NCBI GenBank assembly: GCA_003150515.1
Contig: QALW01000021.1
Location: forward strand, 247,151-280,337
Origin: Selenomonadales bacterium
GTDB lineage: Bacteria > Bacillota > Clostridia > Christensenellales > QALW01
DNA length: 33,187 nucleotides
Direction of reading: 5' to 3'
A program made the position numbers and the translations under genes. Positions 24,287-33,083 of this stretch are shown in pieces. How positions within the stretch are numbered: position 1 is the stretch's first letter; the number at the start of each line of letters is the position of its first letter. Below the pieces are notes generated by a model. It made no database searches and was not told the origin of the DNA. It worked only from the letters and a program-made list of their open reading frames with translations.

Positions 24287-25276
24287 ATGAGTTATCAACC
24301 AAAATTGAATCTGCGGGAAACTGAAACCGCAATAAAGGCGCTTAAAGATTTCTTTGAAAAGGCTTTATCTCTCAAATTAAAGCTTCAAAGAGTTTCGGCG
24401 CCTCTTTTTTTGCTTCCGGAGACCGGACTGAACGACAACCTTAACGGCAGCGAGCGCCCCGTGTCCTTCGATATAAAAGAGACGGGCTGCGTTGCGGAAA
24501 TCGTGCATTCGCTGGCAAAATGGAAGAGATACGCCCTCGCGCGCTATGGATTTGAGCCAGAAGAGGGCTTATATACCGATATGAACGCCATAAGGCGGGA
24601 CGAGATCTGCGACTGCCTGCATTCAATCTATGTGGACCAATACGACTGGGAAAAGATTATTCTGCCTCAGCAGCGCAATTTTGAATATTTAAAGCAGAGC
24701 GTCTGCGACATTTATGAAACCCTTATAAGCGCCGAGCAGTATGTGCTCTCCAATTTTCCCTCTCTTGGCCAGGGAGTGCTGCCCGAAAAAATCAGTTTTA
24801 TTTCCTCCCAGGAATTGGAGGACAGCTATCCGGCGCTCAGCGCCAAAGAACGGGAATATCTGGCGGCTAAAAAATACGGGGCCGTATTTATATCCCAAAT
24901 CGGCGGCCGCCTTAATTCAGGCAGCCGGCATGACGGACGGGCGCCCGATTACGACGACTGGTCTTTAAACGGGGATATAATCCTCTATTATCCCGAACTG
25001 GACATTCCCCTGGAGCTTTCCAGCATGGGCATAAGAGTAGACGCCGAGGCGCTTAAAAGCCAGTTGGATGAGCTGGGGCTGAATCAAAGGCTGAATTTTC
25101 CTTATCACAAGGAAATAATAAGCGGGCGGCTTCCCCTTACTATTGGCGGAGGCATAGGACAATCCCGCCTATGCATGTTTATGCTCCGAAAGCATCATAT
25201 AGGAGAAGTCCAGGCTTCGCTCTGGCCTAAGGAACATATAGAGCAATGCTTAAAGCAGGGCATACATTTGCTTTAA
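24287..25276 (+). CDS. asnA: Aspartate-ammonia ligase
   Basis: Ammonia-dependent asparagine synthetase: aspartate + NH3 + ATP to asparagine + AMP. It has a class II aminoacyl-tRNA-synthetase-like fold. 329 residues match AsnA: KLNLRETE start, VHSLAKWKR, GLYTDMNAIR, VDQYDWE, ISSQELE, RAPDYDDW, ELSSMGIRVDA and the C-terminal GGGIGQSRL. The frame is open to ATG 24254, but ATG 24287 gives the family N terminus and has AGGCGG upstream. It is first in the operon, 35 bases before purA, and behind the attenuator-like hairpin. Confidence 0.96.
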   Translation: MSYQPKLNLRETETAIKALKDFFEKALSLKLKLQRVSAPLFLLPETGLNDNLNGSERPVSFDIKETGCVAEIVHSLAKWKRYALARYGFEPEEGLYTDMNAIRRDEICDCLHSIYVDQYDWEKIILPQQRNFEYLKQSVCDIYETLISAEQYVLSNFPSLGQGVLPEKISFISSQELEDSYPALSAKEREYLAAKKYGAVFISQIGGRLNSGSRHDGRAPDYDDWSLNGDIILYYPELDIPLELSSMGIRVDAEALKSQLDELGLNQRLNFPYHKEIISGRLPLTIGGGIGQSRLCMFMLRKHHIGEVQASLWPKEHIEQCLKQGIHLL

Positions 25277-25311
25277 GCCGTTAATACAACATCATTTTTG
25301 GAGGTATTTTT

Positions 25312-26586
25312 ATGGCGACAATGGCAATAGTGGGCATAACCTGGGGAGACGAGGGCAAAGGCCGCATGGTGGATCTCGTTGCGGAAGATTTCCAGGTGGT
25401 ATGCCGCTATCAGGGCGGCAATAACGCCGGCCATACGGTAGTAAATCAATTAGGCACTTTTAAGCTCAACCTGCTTCCTTCGGGCATTTGCCGGGAAAAC
25501 GTAATAAACATCCTGGGAAGCGGCACGGTAATAGATTTAGAGCATCTCTTTAATGAAATTGCCGGCCTGCGCGAAAGGGGCATTAAAATTACGCCTGATA
25601 ATTTTAAAATCAGCGACCGCGCCATAATTTGCCTTCCCTGGCATAAGCAGCAGGATATTTGTGAAGAAGAGCGCCTTGCAGGCAAGAAATACGGCTCCAC
25701 CCGCCGCGGAATCGCTCCCGTCTACGGAGATAAATATTTGAAGAAAACCCTTCAGATGTGCGATTTATTGGACGAAGACTATTTAAAAGCCCGTCTGAGC
25801 GATCTGCTGGAATATAAAAATCTTTTCCTTTCGGGAGTTTACGGCAGCAGAAAATACACTCTTGATGAAATTATGGACTGGCTTGCAAAATACGGCCGTC
25901 CTTTCAGGGATTATATAGCAAATACCGGCCTTATTCTGGCTCAGGCGCAGAAGGAAGGCAAAAATATACTCTTTGAGGCTCAGCTTGGAGCGCTCAAGGA
26001 TATAGATTACGGCATCTGCCCTTACACCTCCTCCTCCACGCCTCTGGCGGCATATGCTCCCATAGGCTCAGGCGCTCCCTTTTTGAAAGTAGATAAAGTA
26101 ATGGGAATAGCCAAGGCTTATTCCACAGCCGTAGGAGAAGGCCCTTTTATAAGCGAATGGGAGGGAGAACAGGCGGAGAAATTGCGCCGCGCGGGCAGCG
26201 AATACGGAGCGGCCACTGGCCGGCCCAGACGGGTTGGGCCTATTGATTTAGTGGCCACCAGCTACGGCGTTAAGCTTCAGGGCGCGGACTGCATCTGCCT
26301 TACCAAGCTGGACGTGCTTTCATATATGACTGAAATCCCCCTCTGCGTGGGATACAAAATAGGACAGGAAATAGTTAAGGATTTCCCCGTCACTCCCCAG
26401 CTTTTAAAGGCCGAACCCGTATATATCACTATGCCCGGCTGGAATACCGACATAAGCAAAGTGACTCAATACGACAAACTGCCCAAGGAGGCGCGGGACT
26501 ATATAGAATATATAGAAAAATATATTCAATGCCCCATAACTCATATTTCCGTAGGCCCCGGCCGGGACGAAATAATCTACCGCTGA
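25312..26586 (+). CDS. purA: Adenylosuccinate synthetase
   Basis: It joins aspartate to IMP using GTP, the first step to AMP. 424 residues with GDEGKGR (12-18), catalytic His41 in GGNNAGHT, GSTRRGIAP, TSSSTPLAAYAP and GRPRRVGPIDLV near the C terminus; the last is more usually GRPRRCGW. GGAGG precedes the start. Next in line is purB, 13 bases away, which completes AMP synthesis. Cytosolic. Confidence 0.97.
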   Translation: MATMAIVGITWGDEGKGRMVDLVAEDFQVVCRYQGGNNAGHTVVNQLGTFKLNLLPSGICRENVINILGSGTVIDLEHLFNEIAGLRERGIKITPDNFKISDRAIICLPWHKQQDICEEERLAGKKYGSTRRGIAPVYGDKYLKKTLQMCDLLDEDYLKARLSDLLEYKNLFLSGVYGSRKYTLDEIMDWLAKYGRPFRDYIANTGLILAQAQKEGKNILFEAQLGALKDIDYGICPYTSSSTPLAAYAPIGSGAPFLKVDKVMGIAKAYSTAVGEGPFISEWEGEQAEKLRRAGSEYGAATGRPRRVGPIDLVATSYGVKLQGADCICLTKLDVLSYMTEIPLCVGYKIGQEIVKDFPVTPQLLKAEPVYITMPGWNTDISKVTQYDKLPKEARDYIEYIEKYIQCPITHISVGPGRDEIIYR

Positions 26587-26599
26587 AAGGAGCATAAAA

Positions 26600-28027
26600 A
26601 TGCACGATAAATATTCCTCTCCCTTAAGCTCGCGCTACGCTTCTAAGGAAATGCTCGCGTTATTCAGCGATAACAGCCGCTATCAGACTTTCCGCCGCCT
26701 TTGGGTTGCTCTGGCCGAAAGCGAAATGGAGCTGGGGCTGAAGATTACTAAAGAGCAGATAGACGAGCTCAAGGCCAATATAGAAAATATAGATTTTGAA
26801 GCGGTCGCGCGCAAGGAAAAGGAAATCCGCCACGATGTAATGGCCCATGTATACGCCTACGGGCTGGTATGCCCTAAGGCCAAAGGCATAATCCATCTTG
26901 GAGCGACTTCCTGCTATGTGACGGACAACGCCGATATAATAATAATGAAGCAGGGTTTGGAGCTTTTAAGAAACAAGCTCCAGGCGGCCATAAGCGCCCT
27001 GGCGCAGTTTGCCCGGCAATACCGCGCCCTCCCCACTCTGGGCTTCACCCATTTTCAGCCCGCCCAGCCCACCACCGTAGGCAAAAGAGCCTGCCTATGG
27101 CTTCAGGATTTTTTAAGCGATCTGAACGATTTGGAATATGTGCTCGGCGGCATGAGGCTTTTGGGCAATAAGGGCACGACGGGCACTCAGGCTTCTTTTA
27201 TGGAGCTCTTTGACAACGACGGGCAGAAAGTTAAACTGCTGGAAGAAAAAATAGCCCGCAAAATGGGCTTTGAAAAAGTATTCCCCGTTTCAGGGCAGAC
27301 CTACCCACGCAAAGAAGATTCGCGCGTATTAAACGTGCTTTCGGGCATCGCTCAAAGCGCCTACCGCTTTGCGGGCGATTTAAGGCTGCTGCAAAATCTC
27401 AGAGAAGTGGAAGAGCCTTTTGAAAAAAGCCAGGTGGGCTCCTCCGCAATGGCCTATAAGCGCAATCCCATGCGCAGTGAGCGCATATGCTCGTTAGCCA
27501 GATATGTTATTTCAGACGCGCTTAACCCCGCCTTAACCGCCAGCACTCAATGGCTGGAGCGCACCTTGGACGATTCAGCCAACCGCCGCATAGCCGTAGC
27601 CGAAGCTTTTCTGGCCACCGATGCCATATTGAAAATAGTAATCAATATTGCGGGCGGTATGGTAGTTTATCCTAAAGTAATAGAAAAACGTCTGAACGAA
27701 AATCTGCCCTTTATCGCCACCGAAAATATTTTAATGGAGGGCGTGCGCCGGGGAGGAGATCGTCAGGAGCTGCACGAGCGCATCCGCGTGCATTCCATGG
27801 AAGCTGCAAGAGTTATTAAAGAAGAAGGCGGAAACTGCGACCTTATTTCCCGTATAGCCGGCGATTCCGCTTTCAAAATGAGCGAAGCGGACATTAAAGG
27901 GGTAATGAAAGCGGAAAATTATATAGGCCGTGCTCCCCAGCAGGTTGATGAATTTTTAGATGATTGCGTTCAGCCAGCTATAAAGGATTTTTCCGGCTTA
28001 ATAGGCGAAAGCGAATTAAAGGTATAA
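26600..28027 (+). CDS. purB: Adenylosuccinate lyase, eukaryote-like type
   Basis: It releases fumarate from adenylosuccinate (to AMP) and from SAICAR. 475 residues with TSCYVTDN, catalytic His151 in GFTHFQPAQ and the fumarase-family signature GSSAMAYKRNPMRSER (280-295, Ser loop). This signature, with WLERTLDDSANRR, VVYPKVIEKRL and GRAPQQVDEF, follows the animal/long type rather than the B. subtilis type (AMPHKRNPI). AAGGAG precedes the start. It is 13 bases before pyrG. Confidence 0.96.
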   Translation: MHDKYSSPLSSRYASKEMLALFSDNSRYQTFRRLWVALAESEMELGLKITKEQIDELKANIENIDFEAVARKEKEIRHDVMAHVYAYGLVCPKAKGIIHLGATSCYVTDNADIIIMKQGLELLRNKLQAAISALAQFARQYRALPTLGFTHFQPAQPTTVGKRACLWLQDFLSDLNDLEYVLGGMRLLGNKGTTGTQASFMELFDNDGQKVKLLEEKIARKMGFEKVFPVSGQTYPRKEDSRVLNVLSGIAQSAYRFAGDLRLLQNLREVEEPFEKSQVGSSAMAYKRNPMRSERICSLARYVISDALNPALTASTQWLERTLDDSANRRIAVAEAFLATDAILKIVINIAGGMVVYPKVIEKRLNENLPFIATENILMEGVRRGGDRQELHERIRVHSMEAARVIKEEGGNCDLISRIAGDSAFKMSEADIKGVMKAENYIGRAPQQVDEFLDDCVQPAIKDFSGLIGESELKV

Positions 28028-28040
28028 GGGGGATATGATA

Positions 28041-29663
28041 ATGGCTAAATATGTGTTTATTACGGGCGGAGTGGTTTCCAGCCTGGGCAAAGGTATAACC
28101 GCGGCTTCTCTGGGGCGTCTGCTCAAATGCAGAGGGCTTAAGGTTGTAATTCAGAAATTTGACCCTTACATAAACGTGGATCCGGGCACCATGAATCCCT
28201 ATCAGCACGGCGAGGTTTTCGTTACGGACGACGGCGCTGAAACTGATTTGGATCTTGGACATTACGAGCGTTTTATAGATGAAAATCTTTCCCAGAACAG
28301 CAACGTAACTACCGGCAGGGTATATCAGACCGTCATTGAACGGGAGCGCAGCGGCGGATACCTGGGCGGAACGGTTCAGGTTATTCCCCATATAACCAAC
28401 GAAATCAAAGGGCGCATTCTCAAGGCCAGCCAGGATAAGAGCGTAGACGTCATTATAACAGAAATAGGTGGCACGGTAGGCGATATAGAAAGCCAGCCCT
28501 TTTTGGAGGCTATACGCCAGATAAAATATGAGGTCGGCGTGCGCAATTCCCTCTATATTCACGTTACCCTCGTCCCCTATCTTGCCGCAAGCGGCGAAAT
28601 AAAGACCAAGCCCACCCAGCATTCCGTTAAGGAGCTGCTGGGGCTGGGAATACAGCCTGATATTATAGTATGCCGCACAGAAAACCCCATACCCAAGGAA
28701 CAAAAAGATAAAATCGCCCTTTTCTGCAACGTGCTGCCCGAAAATATAATAGAAAACAGAGACGTTCCCACCCTTTACGAAGTTCCTTTGGCTCTGCATA
28801 AGGAGGGGCTGGATTCCCAGGTGTGCAAGCTGCTCAATATGGAATTGCCCCAGCCCGATTTAACCGAATGGACAGAGATGGTTGATCGTCATAAATATCC
28901 CAAGCAGGAAGTATGCATAGCTTTAGCCGGTAAATACATAGGCCTGCACGACGCCTATCTAAGCGTGGCCGAGGCGCTTACCCACGGCGGCATAGCCCAC
29001 AGCACGCGGGTAAAAATTAAATGGCTGGCTACAGACGAAATAACCAGGGAAAACGTAAAAGAAATATTCTCGGACGTAGACGGCATATTAATTCCCGGCG
29101 GCTTTGGCAGCAGAGGGATAGAAGGCAAAATTGAAATTGTGCGCTATGCGCGCGAAAACAACGTGCCCTTTTTAGGAATATGCCTGGGCATGCAAATGGC
29201 CGTAATAGAATATGCGCGCAATGTGCTCAATCTGCGGGGCGCGCATACTACCGAAGTAGATCCAAGCACTCCCTATCCTGTAATAGATCTTATGCCCGAC
29301 CAGGCTAATCTTGATAAAATGGGGGGCACAATGCGCCTTGGACAATGCCGCTGCGAAATTATAGATAAAAACAGCAATACTTATAAAGCGTATCAGGCGG
29401 ACGAAATCAGCGAACGCCATCGCCATCGCTATGAATTCAACAATAATTTTAAGGAACAGCTGGCAAGCGCCGGCATGACGGCAGCAGGCGTCAATCCCGA
29501 ACGCAATCTGGTGGAAATAGTTGAAATTGCCTCTCATCCCTGGTTTGTGGGCGTACAGTTCCATCCGGAATTTAAATCCCGGCCCAATCGCCCCCATCCG
29601 CTCTTCAGAGATTTAGTGGGCGCCGCAATAGAATACAAAAACTCAAAGGAGGCCTCCAAATGA
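28041..29663 (+). CDS. pyrG: CTP synthase
   Basis: It makes CTP from UTP with ATP and glutamine. 540 residues: amidoligase domain with GGVVSSLGKG (9-18), KFDPYINVDPGTMNP and GEVFVTDDGAETDLDLGHY; glutaminase domain with GICLGMQ (Cys nucleophile) and VQFHPEFKSRP (His/Glu). The frame starts at ATG 28035, but ATG 28041 (MAKYVF) is better spaced from AAGGGGG. The stop overlaps the guaA start by 4 bases (ATGA). Confidence 0.98.
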   Translation: MAKYVFITGGVVSSLGKGITAASLGRLLKCRGLKVVIQKFDPYINVDPGTMNPYQHGEVFVTDDGAETDLDLGHYERFIDENLSQNSNVTTGRVYQTVIERERSGGYLGGTVQVIPHITNEIKGRILKASQDKSVDVIITEIGGTVGDIESQPFLEAIRQIKYEVGVRNSLYIHVTLVPYLAASGEIKTKPTQHSVKELLGLGIQPDIIVCRTENPIPKEQKDKIALFCNVLPENIIENRDVPTLYEVPLALHKEGLDSQVCKLLNMELPQPDLTEWTEMVDRHKYPKQEVCIALAGKYIGLHDAYLSVAEALTHGGIAHSTRVKIKWLATDEITRENVKEIFSDVDGILIPGGFGSRGIEGKIEIVRYARENNVPFLGICLGMQMAVIEYARNVLNLRGAHTTEVDPSTPYPVIDLMPDQANLDKMGGTMRLGQCRCEIIDKNSNTYKAYQADEISERHRHRYEFNNNFKEQLASAGMTAAGVNPERNLVEIVEIASHPWFVGVQFHPEFKSRPNRPHPLFRDLVGAAIEYKNSKEASK

Positions 29664-31204
29664 ACGACAAAAAGCTGGCGAAGGAATTCATAGCCGTATT
29701 GGATTTCGGAGGACAGTATAATCAGCTTATAGCCCGCCGCATAAGAGAGGCGGGAGTATACAGCGAAGTTATTCCCTGCAATACTCCTTTTTCCGAATAT
29801 GTCAGCCCTGCGCTTAAGGGAATTATTCTGACCGGCGGCCCCAACAGCGTATACGCCGACGACGCTCTGCGCTGCTCTATAGAAGTCTTTTCTCTGGGAG
29901 TGCCGGTGCTGGGAATATGCTATGGCATGCAGCTTATAGCCCATATGCTGGGCGGAAAGGTGCAGACGGCCTCCATACCCGAATTCGGATTTACCGATAT
30001 GTCGGTTAAAGAGCATCCCTTATTTGAAGGGATAGCGCGCGAAACAGTAGTATGGATGAATCATAACGACCATGTATCCCAGCTTCCCGAAGGGTTTGTT
30101 TCAATAGCGGGCACGCCTCATTGCGCAAACGCCGCCGTAGCCAACGATAAGCAAAAGCTTTACGGGATGCAATTTCATCCCGAGGTCAATCATACCCGGC
30201 AGGGCTTCCGCATGCTCAGCAATTTTATATATAATATATGCGGCTGCGAAGGCTCCTGGAGCGCCGCCGGCCTTGCGGACGAGCTTATAGAAAATATAAG
30301 AGCTCAAGTGGGCGGCAGCACGGTAGTCAGCGGGCTTTCGGGCGGAGTGGATTCGTCCGTAGCGTCAGTATTGGTGCATAAAGCCGTGGGCAGCCGTCTC
30401 ACCTGCATCTTTGTGGATCACGGCCTGCTGCGCAAGAATGAAGCGCAGGAGGTTATGGATTATTTCGGCGGCAGATTAGGCCTGAATATAATAATGGTAG
30501 ACGCCCGCGAGCGCTTTTTAAACAAGCTTAAAGGCGTTACCGATCCAGAACAAAAGCGTAAAATCATAGGGGAAGAATTCATCAGAGTGTTTGAAGAGGA
30601 ATCAAATAAAATAGGCGCGGATTATTTAGTACAGGGAACAATCTATCCCGACGTAATAGAAAGCGGCTTCGGTCAGGCGGCAGTAATTAAAAGCCATCAT
30701 AACGTAGGCGGGCTGCCCAAGGATGTGCGCTTTAAGGGAATAGTCGAGCCCCTGCGCATGCTGTTTAAGGATGAGGTGCGCGAATTGGGCGAAAGCATGG
30801 GCATTCCCCGCGATCTAGTATGGCGCCAGCCCTTCCCCGGCCCCGGTCTGGCAATAAGAATTATAGGAGAAATTACCGCCGAGCGCCTGCGCATTGTGCG
30901 TGAAAGCGACGCCATTCTGCGCGAGGAAGTGGCCAAAGCCGGCCTTGACAAAGACATATGGCAGTATTTCACTGTATTTACAGGCGTTAATTCGGTAGGC
31001 GTCATGGGAGACGAACGCACTTACGACTATTGCATCGCCATAAGAGCGGTCACCAGCAAAGACGCCATGACCGTAGAATTTGCCGAGCTCCCCTACCCCT
31101 TAATGCGCACCCTCTCCAGCCGCATAATAAACGAGGTGCCCGGCGTCAACCGCGTAGTCTACGACATCACCTCCAAACCTCCCGGCACCATAGAGTGGGA
31201 ATAA
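29660..31204 (+). CDS. guaA: GMP synthase (glutamine-hydrolysing)
   Basis: It aminates XMP to GMP using glutamine and ATP. 514 residues: glutaminase domain with GICYGMQ (Cys87) and His173/Glu175 in MQFHPEV, ATP pyrophosphatase loop SGGVDSS (227-233), and the C-terminal dimerisation domain ending KPPGTIEWE. It is last in the operon and translationally coupled to pyrG. Its 3' end is a known integration site of genomic islands, and a mobile element follows directly. No guaB is in the window. Confidence 0.98.
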   Translation: MNDKKLAKEFIAVLDFGGQYNQLIARRIREAGVYSEVIPCNTPFSEYVSPALKGIILTGGPNSVYADDALRCSIEVFSLGVPVLGICYGMQLIAHMLGGKVQTASIPEFGFTDMSVKEHPLFEGIARETVVWMNHNDHVSQLPEGFVSIAGTPHCANAAVANDKQKLYGMQFHPEVNHTRQGFRMLSNFIYNICGCEGSWSAAGLADELIENIRAQVGGSTVVSGLSGGVDSSVASVLVHKAVGSRLTCIFVDHGLLRKNEAQEVMDYFGGRLGLNIIMVDARERFLNKLKGVTDPEQKRKIIGEEFIRVFEEESNKIGADYLVQGTIYPDVIESGFGQAAVIKSHHNVGGLPKDVRFKGIVEPLRMLFKDEVRELGESMGIPRDLVWRQPFPGPGLAIRIIGEITAERLRIVRESDAILREEVAKAGLDKDIWQYFTVFTGVNSVGVMGDERTYDYCIAIRAVTSKDAMTVEFAELPYPLMRTLSSRIINEVPGVNRVVYDITSKPPGTIEWE

Positions 31205-31220
31205 TTTCACACCCGTGAAA
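31163..31220. other. Putative attachment site at the 3' end of guaA
   Basis: The last codons of guaA (KPPGTIEWE, 31175-31204) are the region used as the core attachment site by guaA-targeting islands. Just after the stop is a perfect inverted repeat TTTCAC-ACCC-GTGAAA (31205-31220). The second copy expected at the other element end is outside the window, so the core length cannot be shown here. Confidence 0.5.
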
Positions 31221-31243
31221 AAGCCTTATTTTACTGGGCTTTT
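31219..31243 (+). terminator. Terminator after guaA
   Basis: AAAAGCC (31219-31225) pairs with GGCTTTT (31237-31243) around an AT-rich loop, ending in TTTT. It is short, but correctly placed for the end of the amination operon. Confidence 0.5.
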
Positions 31244-31262
31244 GCCGATTATATATGCTTTT

Positions 31263-31281
31263 TGGCAACAAAATGGCAACA
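31263..31281. repeat. Tandem TGGCAACA repeats near the element end
   Basis: TGGCAACA occurs at 31263-31270 and 31274-31281, 11 bases apart (one helical turn). Such direct repeats near an attachment site can be arm-type integrase binding sites, which is an inference from position. Confidence 0.4.
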
Positions 31282-31303
31282 TAATTTGAATTATTGTAAA
31301 AGT

Positions 31304-31342
31304 AAAGAGCTATCAGATTTTTTGAAAGTCTGATAGCTCTTT
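31304..31342. terminator. Bidirectional terminator at the element edge
   Basis: AAAGAGCTATCAGA (31304-31317) pairs perfectly with TCTGATAGCTCTTT (31329-31342) and is followed by T residues. It ends the cargo gene transcript from the right. Confidence 0.85.
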
Positions 31343-31353
31343 TTGACGTTGCA

Positions 31354-32001
31354 TTAAAAGGTAAGTGCTTTTATCATATTTATTATTGCTGTTGTTAACG
31401 GTAAAAATTTGTTCAGAATATCAACTACTTTCTTGGTGGTATTTTTTTCCGGAGAGCCCTTTGAAAGTTGATAGAGAAATGACTGTAATGTTTCTTTGTC
31501 AAAATCAGATAAATTATTTTCACTTTTGATGAATTTTTGAATTTCTGTTTCTATATCAAAATATTGACTTTGTTGAATAGAAACTTGATTATTATCTCCA
31601 TTAATGTATGTGTTATTTATATTTCCATAATTGGATGATGTTAATTCAATATTTTTAATTACAGATTTGCAATCTCTGTAAAATCCTTTGGGAAATATAT
31701 CATCAACTCGGGGAATATGAGCTTGATTATGATATAGAAATTCGACTCTAAAAAATCGTCCCTCGTATTCAAAACGATCTGAAAACATCGTTTTAATAGC
31801 GTTTAATTTGCCTTCTTGCCAAAATAAGTATGGGATAATTATGTAATCTACACCATTATTGTTTTCAATATAGTATCTAATTCTTTTATTTGTATAATCG
31901 ATTTTCATATCTTTTCTACGAAGAAAATCAAAAAATAAGAAAAATAAAAACATTATTACTATTATAACTATAAAAGGCCAACAATGATTAATCTTGTCCA
32001 T
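31354..32001 (-). CDS. Membrane-anchored hypothetical protein, element cargo
   Basis: I do not recognise this 215-residue protein. It has an N-terminal membrane helix (about 9-26) then basic residues (RRK), a middle beta-like domain (35-120) rich in Tyr/Phe, a short Asn/Gly-rich stretch NINNTYINGDNNQVSIQQ (127-144), and a helical C terminus (150-215) ending in a hydrophobic helix. Stretches of the GDNN type occur as spacers in several anti-phage and abortive-infection proteins, which makes a defence or entry-exclusion role conceivable. GAGGAG precedes the start. It follows the XRE repressor gene by 64 bases on the same strand. Confidence 0.65.
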   Translation of the reverse strand: MDKINHCWPFIVIIVIMFLFFLFFDFLRRKDMKIDYTNKRIRYYIENNNGVDYIIIPYLFWQEGKLNAIKTMFSDRFEYEGRFFRVEFLYHNQAHIPRVDDIFPKGFYRDCKSVIKNIELTSSNYGNINNTYINGDNNQVSIQQSQYFDIETEIQKFIKSENNLSDFDKETLQSFLYQLSKGSPEKNTTKKVVDILNKFLPLTTAIINMIKALTF

Positions 32002-32065
32002 ATTTTATATATCTCCTCATTCTTTAAAAAATGATATTGCTGTTGTATGAATTCTTTTTTTGTAG

Positions 32066-32596
32066 TTAGTCATTTTTCAGTTTGTCCTTGAAAACTTCAA
32101 GCATTGCTTCGCTTACTTCTTGCGACGGTACTTTTACATAGCCGGAAGTTTCATCATACTTCGGATAATTGTAGCGCCACTTGTCATATTCGTCACGGTT
32201 AATGTCACCGTTATGATATTTCTCGGATTGTTCAGCCCACGCATTGAGCATTTCTGAAAGCTTGGCGGCGTCCGTCCCCTTGCGAGGGTTTGCATACATT
32301 GAAACACCGTTTTCGGTCTTTTCTATTGTCAATCCGTATCTGTCCTCTAATGTAAACAGCGTGTGCATTAAGCCGATGTAGCTGTCAATGTCGGGTACGG
32401 AAAGTGCCTGCGGCGATATTTCGAAAACCTCGGCAAGCTTGTTTGTTAAATCTGCTTTCGGCGTTCTCGAACCCGACTCATATTGAGCCATACGAATATC
32501 GGCAGTCTTTTCGGGAAAGCCGACTATCGTTCCTAAATACTTTTGTGTCATTCCTCGCAGGTTGCGAAAAAAACGAATTCTCTCACCGATTGCCAT
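32066..32596 (-). CDS. XRE-family repressor of the element
   Basis: 176 residues: N-terminal HTH_3 domain (about 4-62, RIRFFRNLRGMTQKYLG and YESGSRTPKADLTNKLAEVF), then a C-terminal region typical of repressors in clostridial integrative elements (DEYDKWRYNYPKYDETSGYVKVP). AAGGAG precedes the start. It is transcribed from its own promoter, back-to-back with the excisionase promoter. It likely represses excision and integrase genes, and binds the TTAGT-type sites in the gap. Confidence 0.85.
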   Translation of the reverse strand: MAIGERIRFFRNLRGMTQKYLGTIVGFPEKTADIRMAQYESGSRTPKADLTNKLAEVFEISPQALSVPDIDSYIGLMHTLFTLEDRYGLTIEKTENGVSMYANPRKGTDAAKLSEMLNAWAEQSEKYHNGDINRDEYDKWRYNYPKYDETSGYVKVPSQEVSEAMLEVFKDKLKND

Positions 32597-32628
32597 AAAG
32601 TTTACACTCCTTATTTATGTAATGTGCA

Positions 32629-32727
32629 ATTAGTATATCATATATGTTTAGTGTATGTCAAGAAAACTAAAACAAAAAAGTTAAATATTTTCCTGAAAAC
32701 CACTTGACTTTACGGAATTTGTTTAGT
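32629..32727. promoter_or_regulatory. Repeated TTAGT operator sites
   Basis: ATTAGT (32629-32634), GTTTAGT (32646-32652), its inverse ACTAAAAC (32666-32673) and GTTTAGT (32721-32727). The first two are inside the repressor promoter and the last touches the -10 of the excisionase promoter. This is what a repressor that controls both promoters would need. Confidence 0.45.
32632..32661 (-). promoter_or_regulatory. Promoter of the XRE repressor
   Basis: Minus strand TTGACA (32656-32661), 18-base spacer, TATACT (32632-32637). Confidence 0.75.
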
Positions 32728-32732
32728 ATAAT
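32704..32732 (+). promoter_or_regulatory. Promoter of the excisionase-integrase genes
   Basis: TTGACT (32704-32709), 17-base spacer, TATAAT (32727-32732). A leader of about 145 bases follows, in which I see no clear structure. Confidence 0.8.
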
Positions 32733-32884
32733 CGTTAAGCAAATAGCGTTAAGTTGTTTGCAAAAACTGAATATCCGTCATACATCACGGTAATGGTGTA
32801 TCCGCTCGGGCAAATCGGAATGCGGTCAGAAAGTATCCGACAATAAATAATCATATTATAAAATCAAACAAAGGTGGTGATTAA

Positions 32885-33079
32885 ATGGAAAATGCAAGTT
32901 TTATGCGAGTTGATGAGGTGGCTAAGGAATTAGGCATTTCAAAATCCTATGCATATAAAATCGTCCAAAAACTCAATGCCGAATTAGCCGAAAAAGGCTA
33001 TATGGTGATTTCCGGACGAGTAAACAAACAATATTTTACAGAACGCACCTGTTACGGTGCCGGCAAGAAAGAGAGGTAA
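32885..33079 (+). CDS. Excisionase-like small HTH protein
   Basis: 64 residues with a single winged-helix-like motif: FMRVDEVAKELGISKSYAYKIVQKLN, then a basic C-terminal part (SGRVNKQYF). Such proteins sit just before tyrosine integrases in Tn916-like elements and act as directionality factors. GGTGGTGA precedes the start, and the integrase ATG follows four bases after its stop. Confidence 0.8.
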   Translation: MENASFMRVDEVAKELGISKSYAYKIVQKLNAELAEKGYMVISGRVNKQYFTERTCYGAGKKER

Positions 33080-33083
33080 ATTT

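Noticed and set aside
27978..28799. 273-codon open frame antisense to pyrG
   Set aside because: It is the complementary shadow of a highly conserved gene; no promoter or ribosome-binding site supports it.
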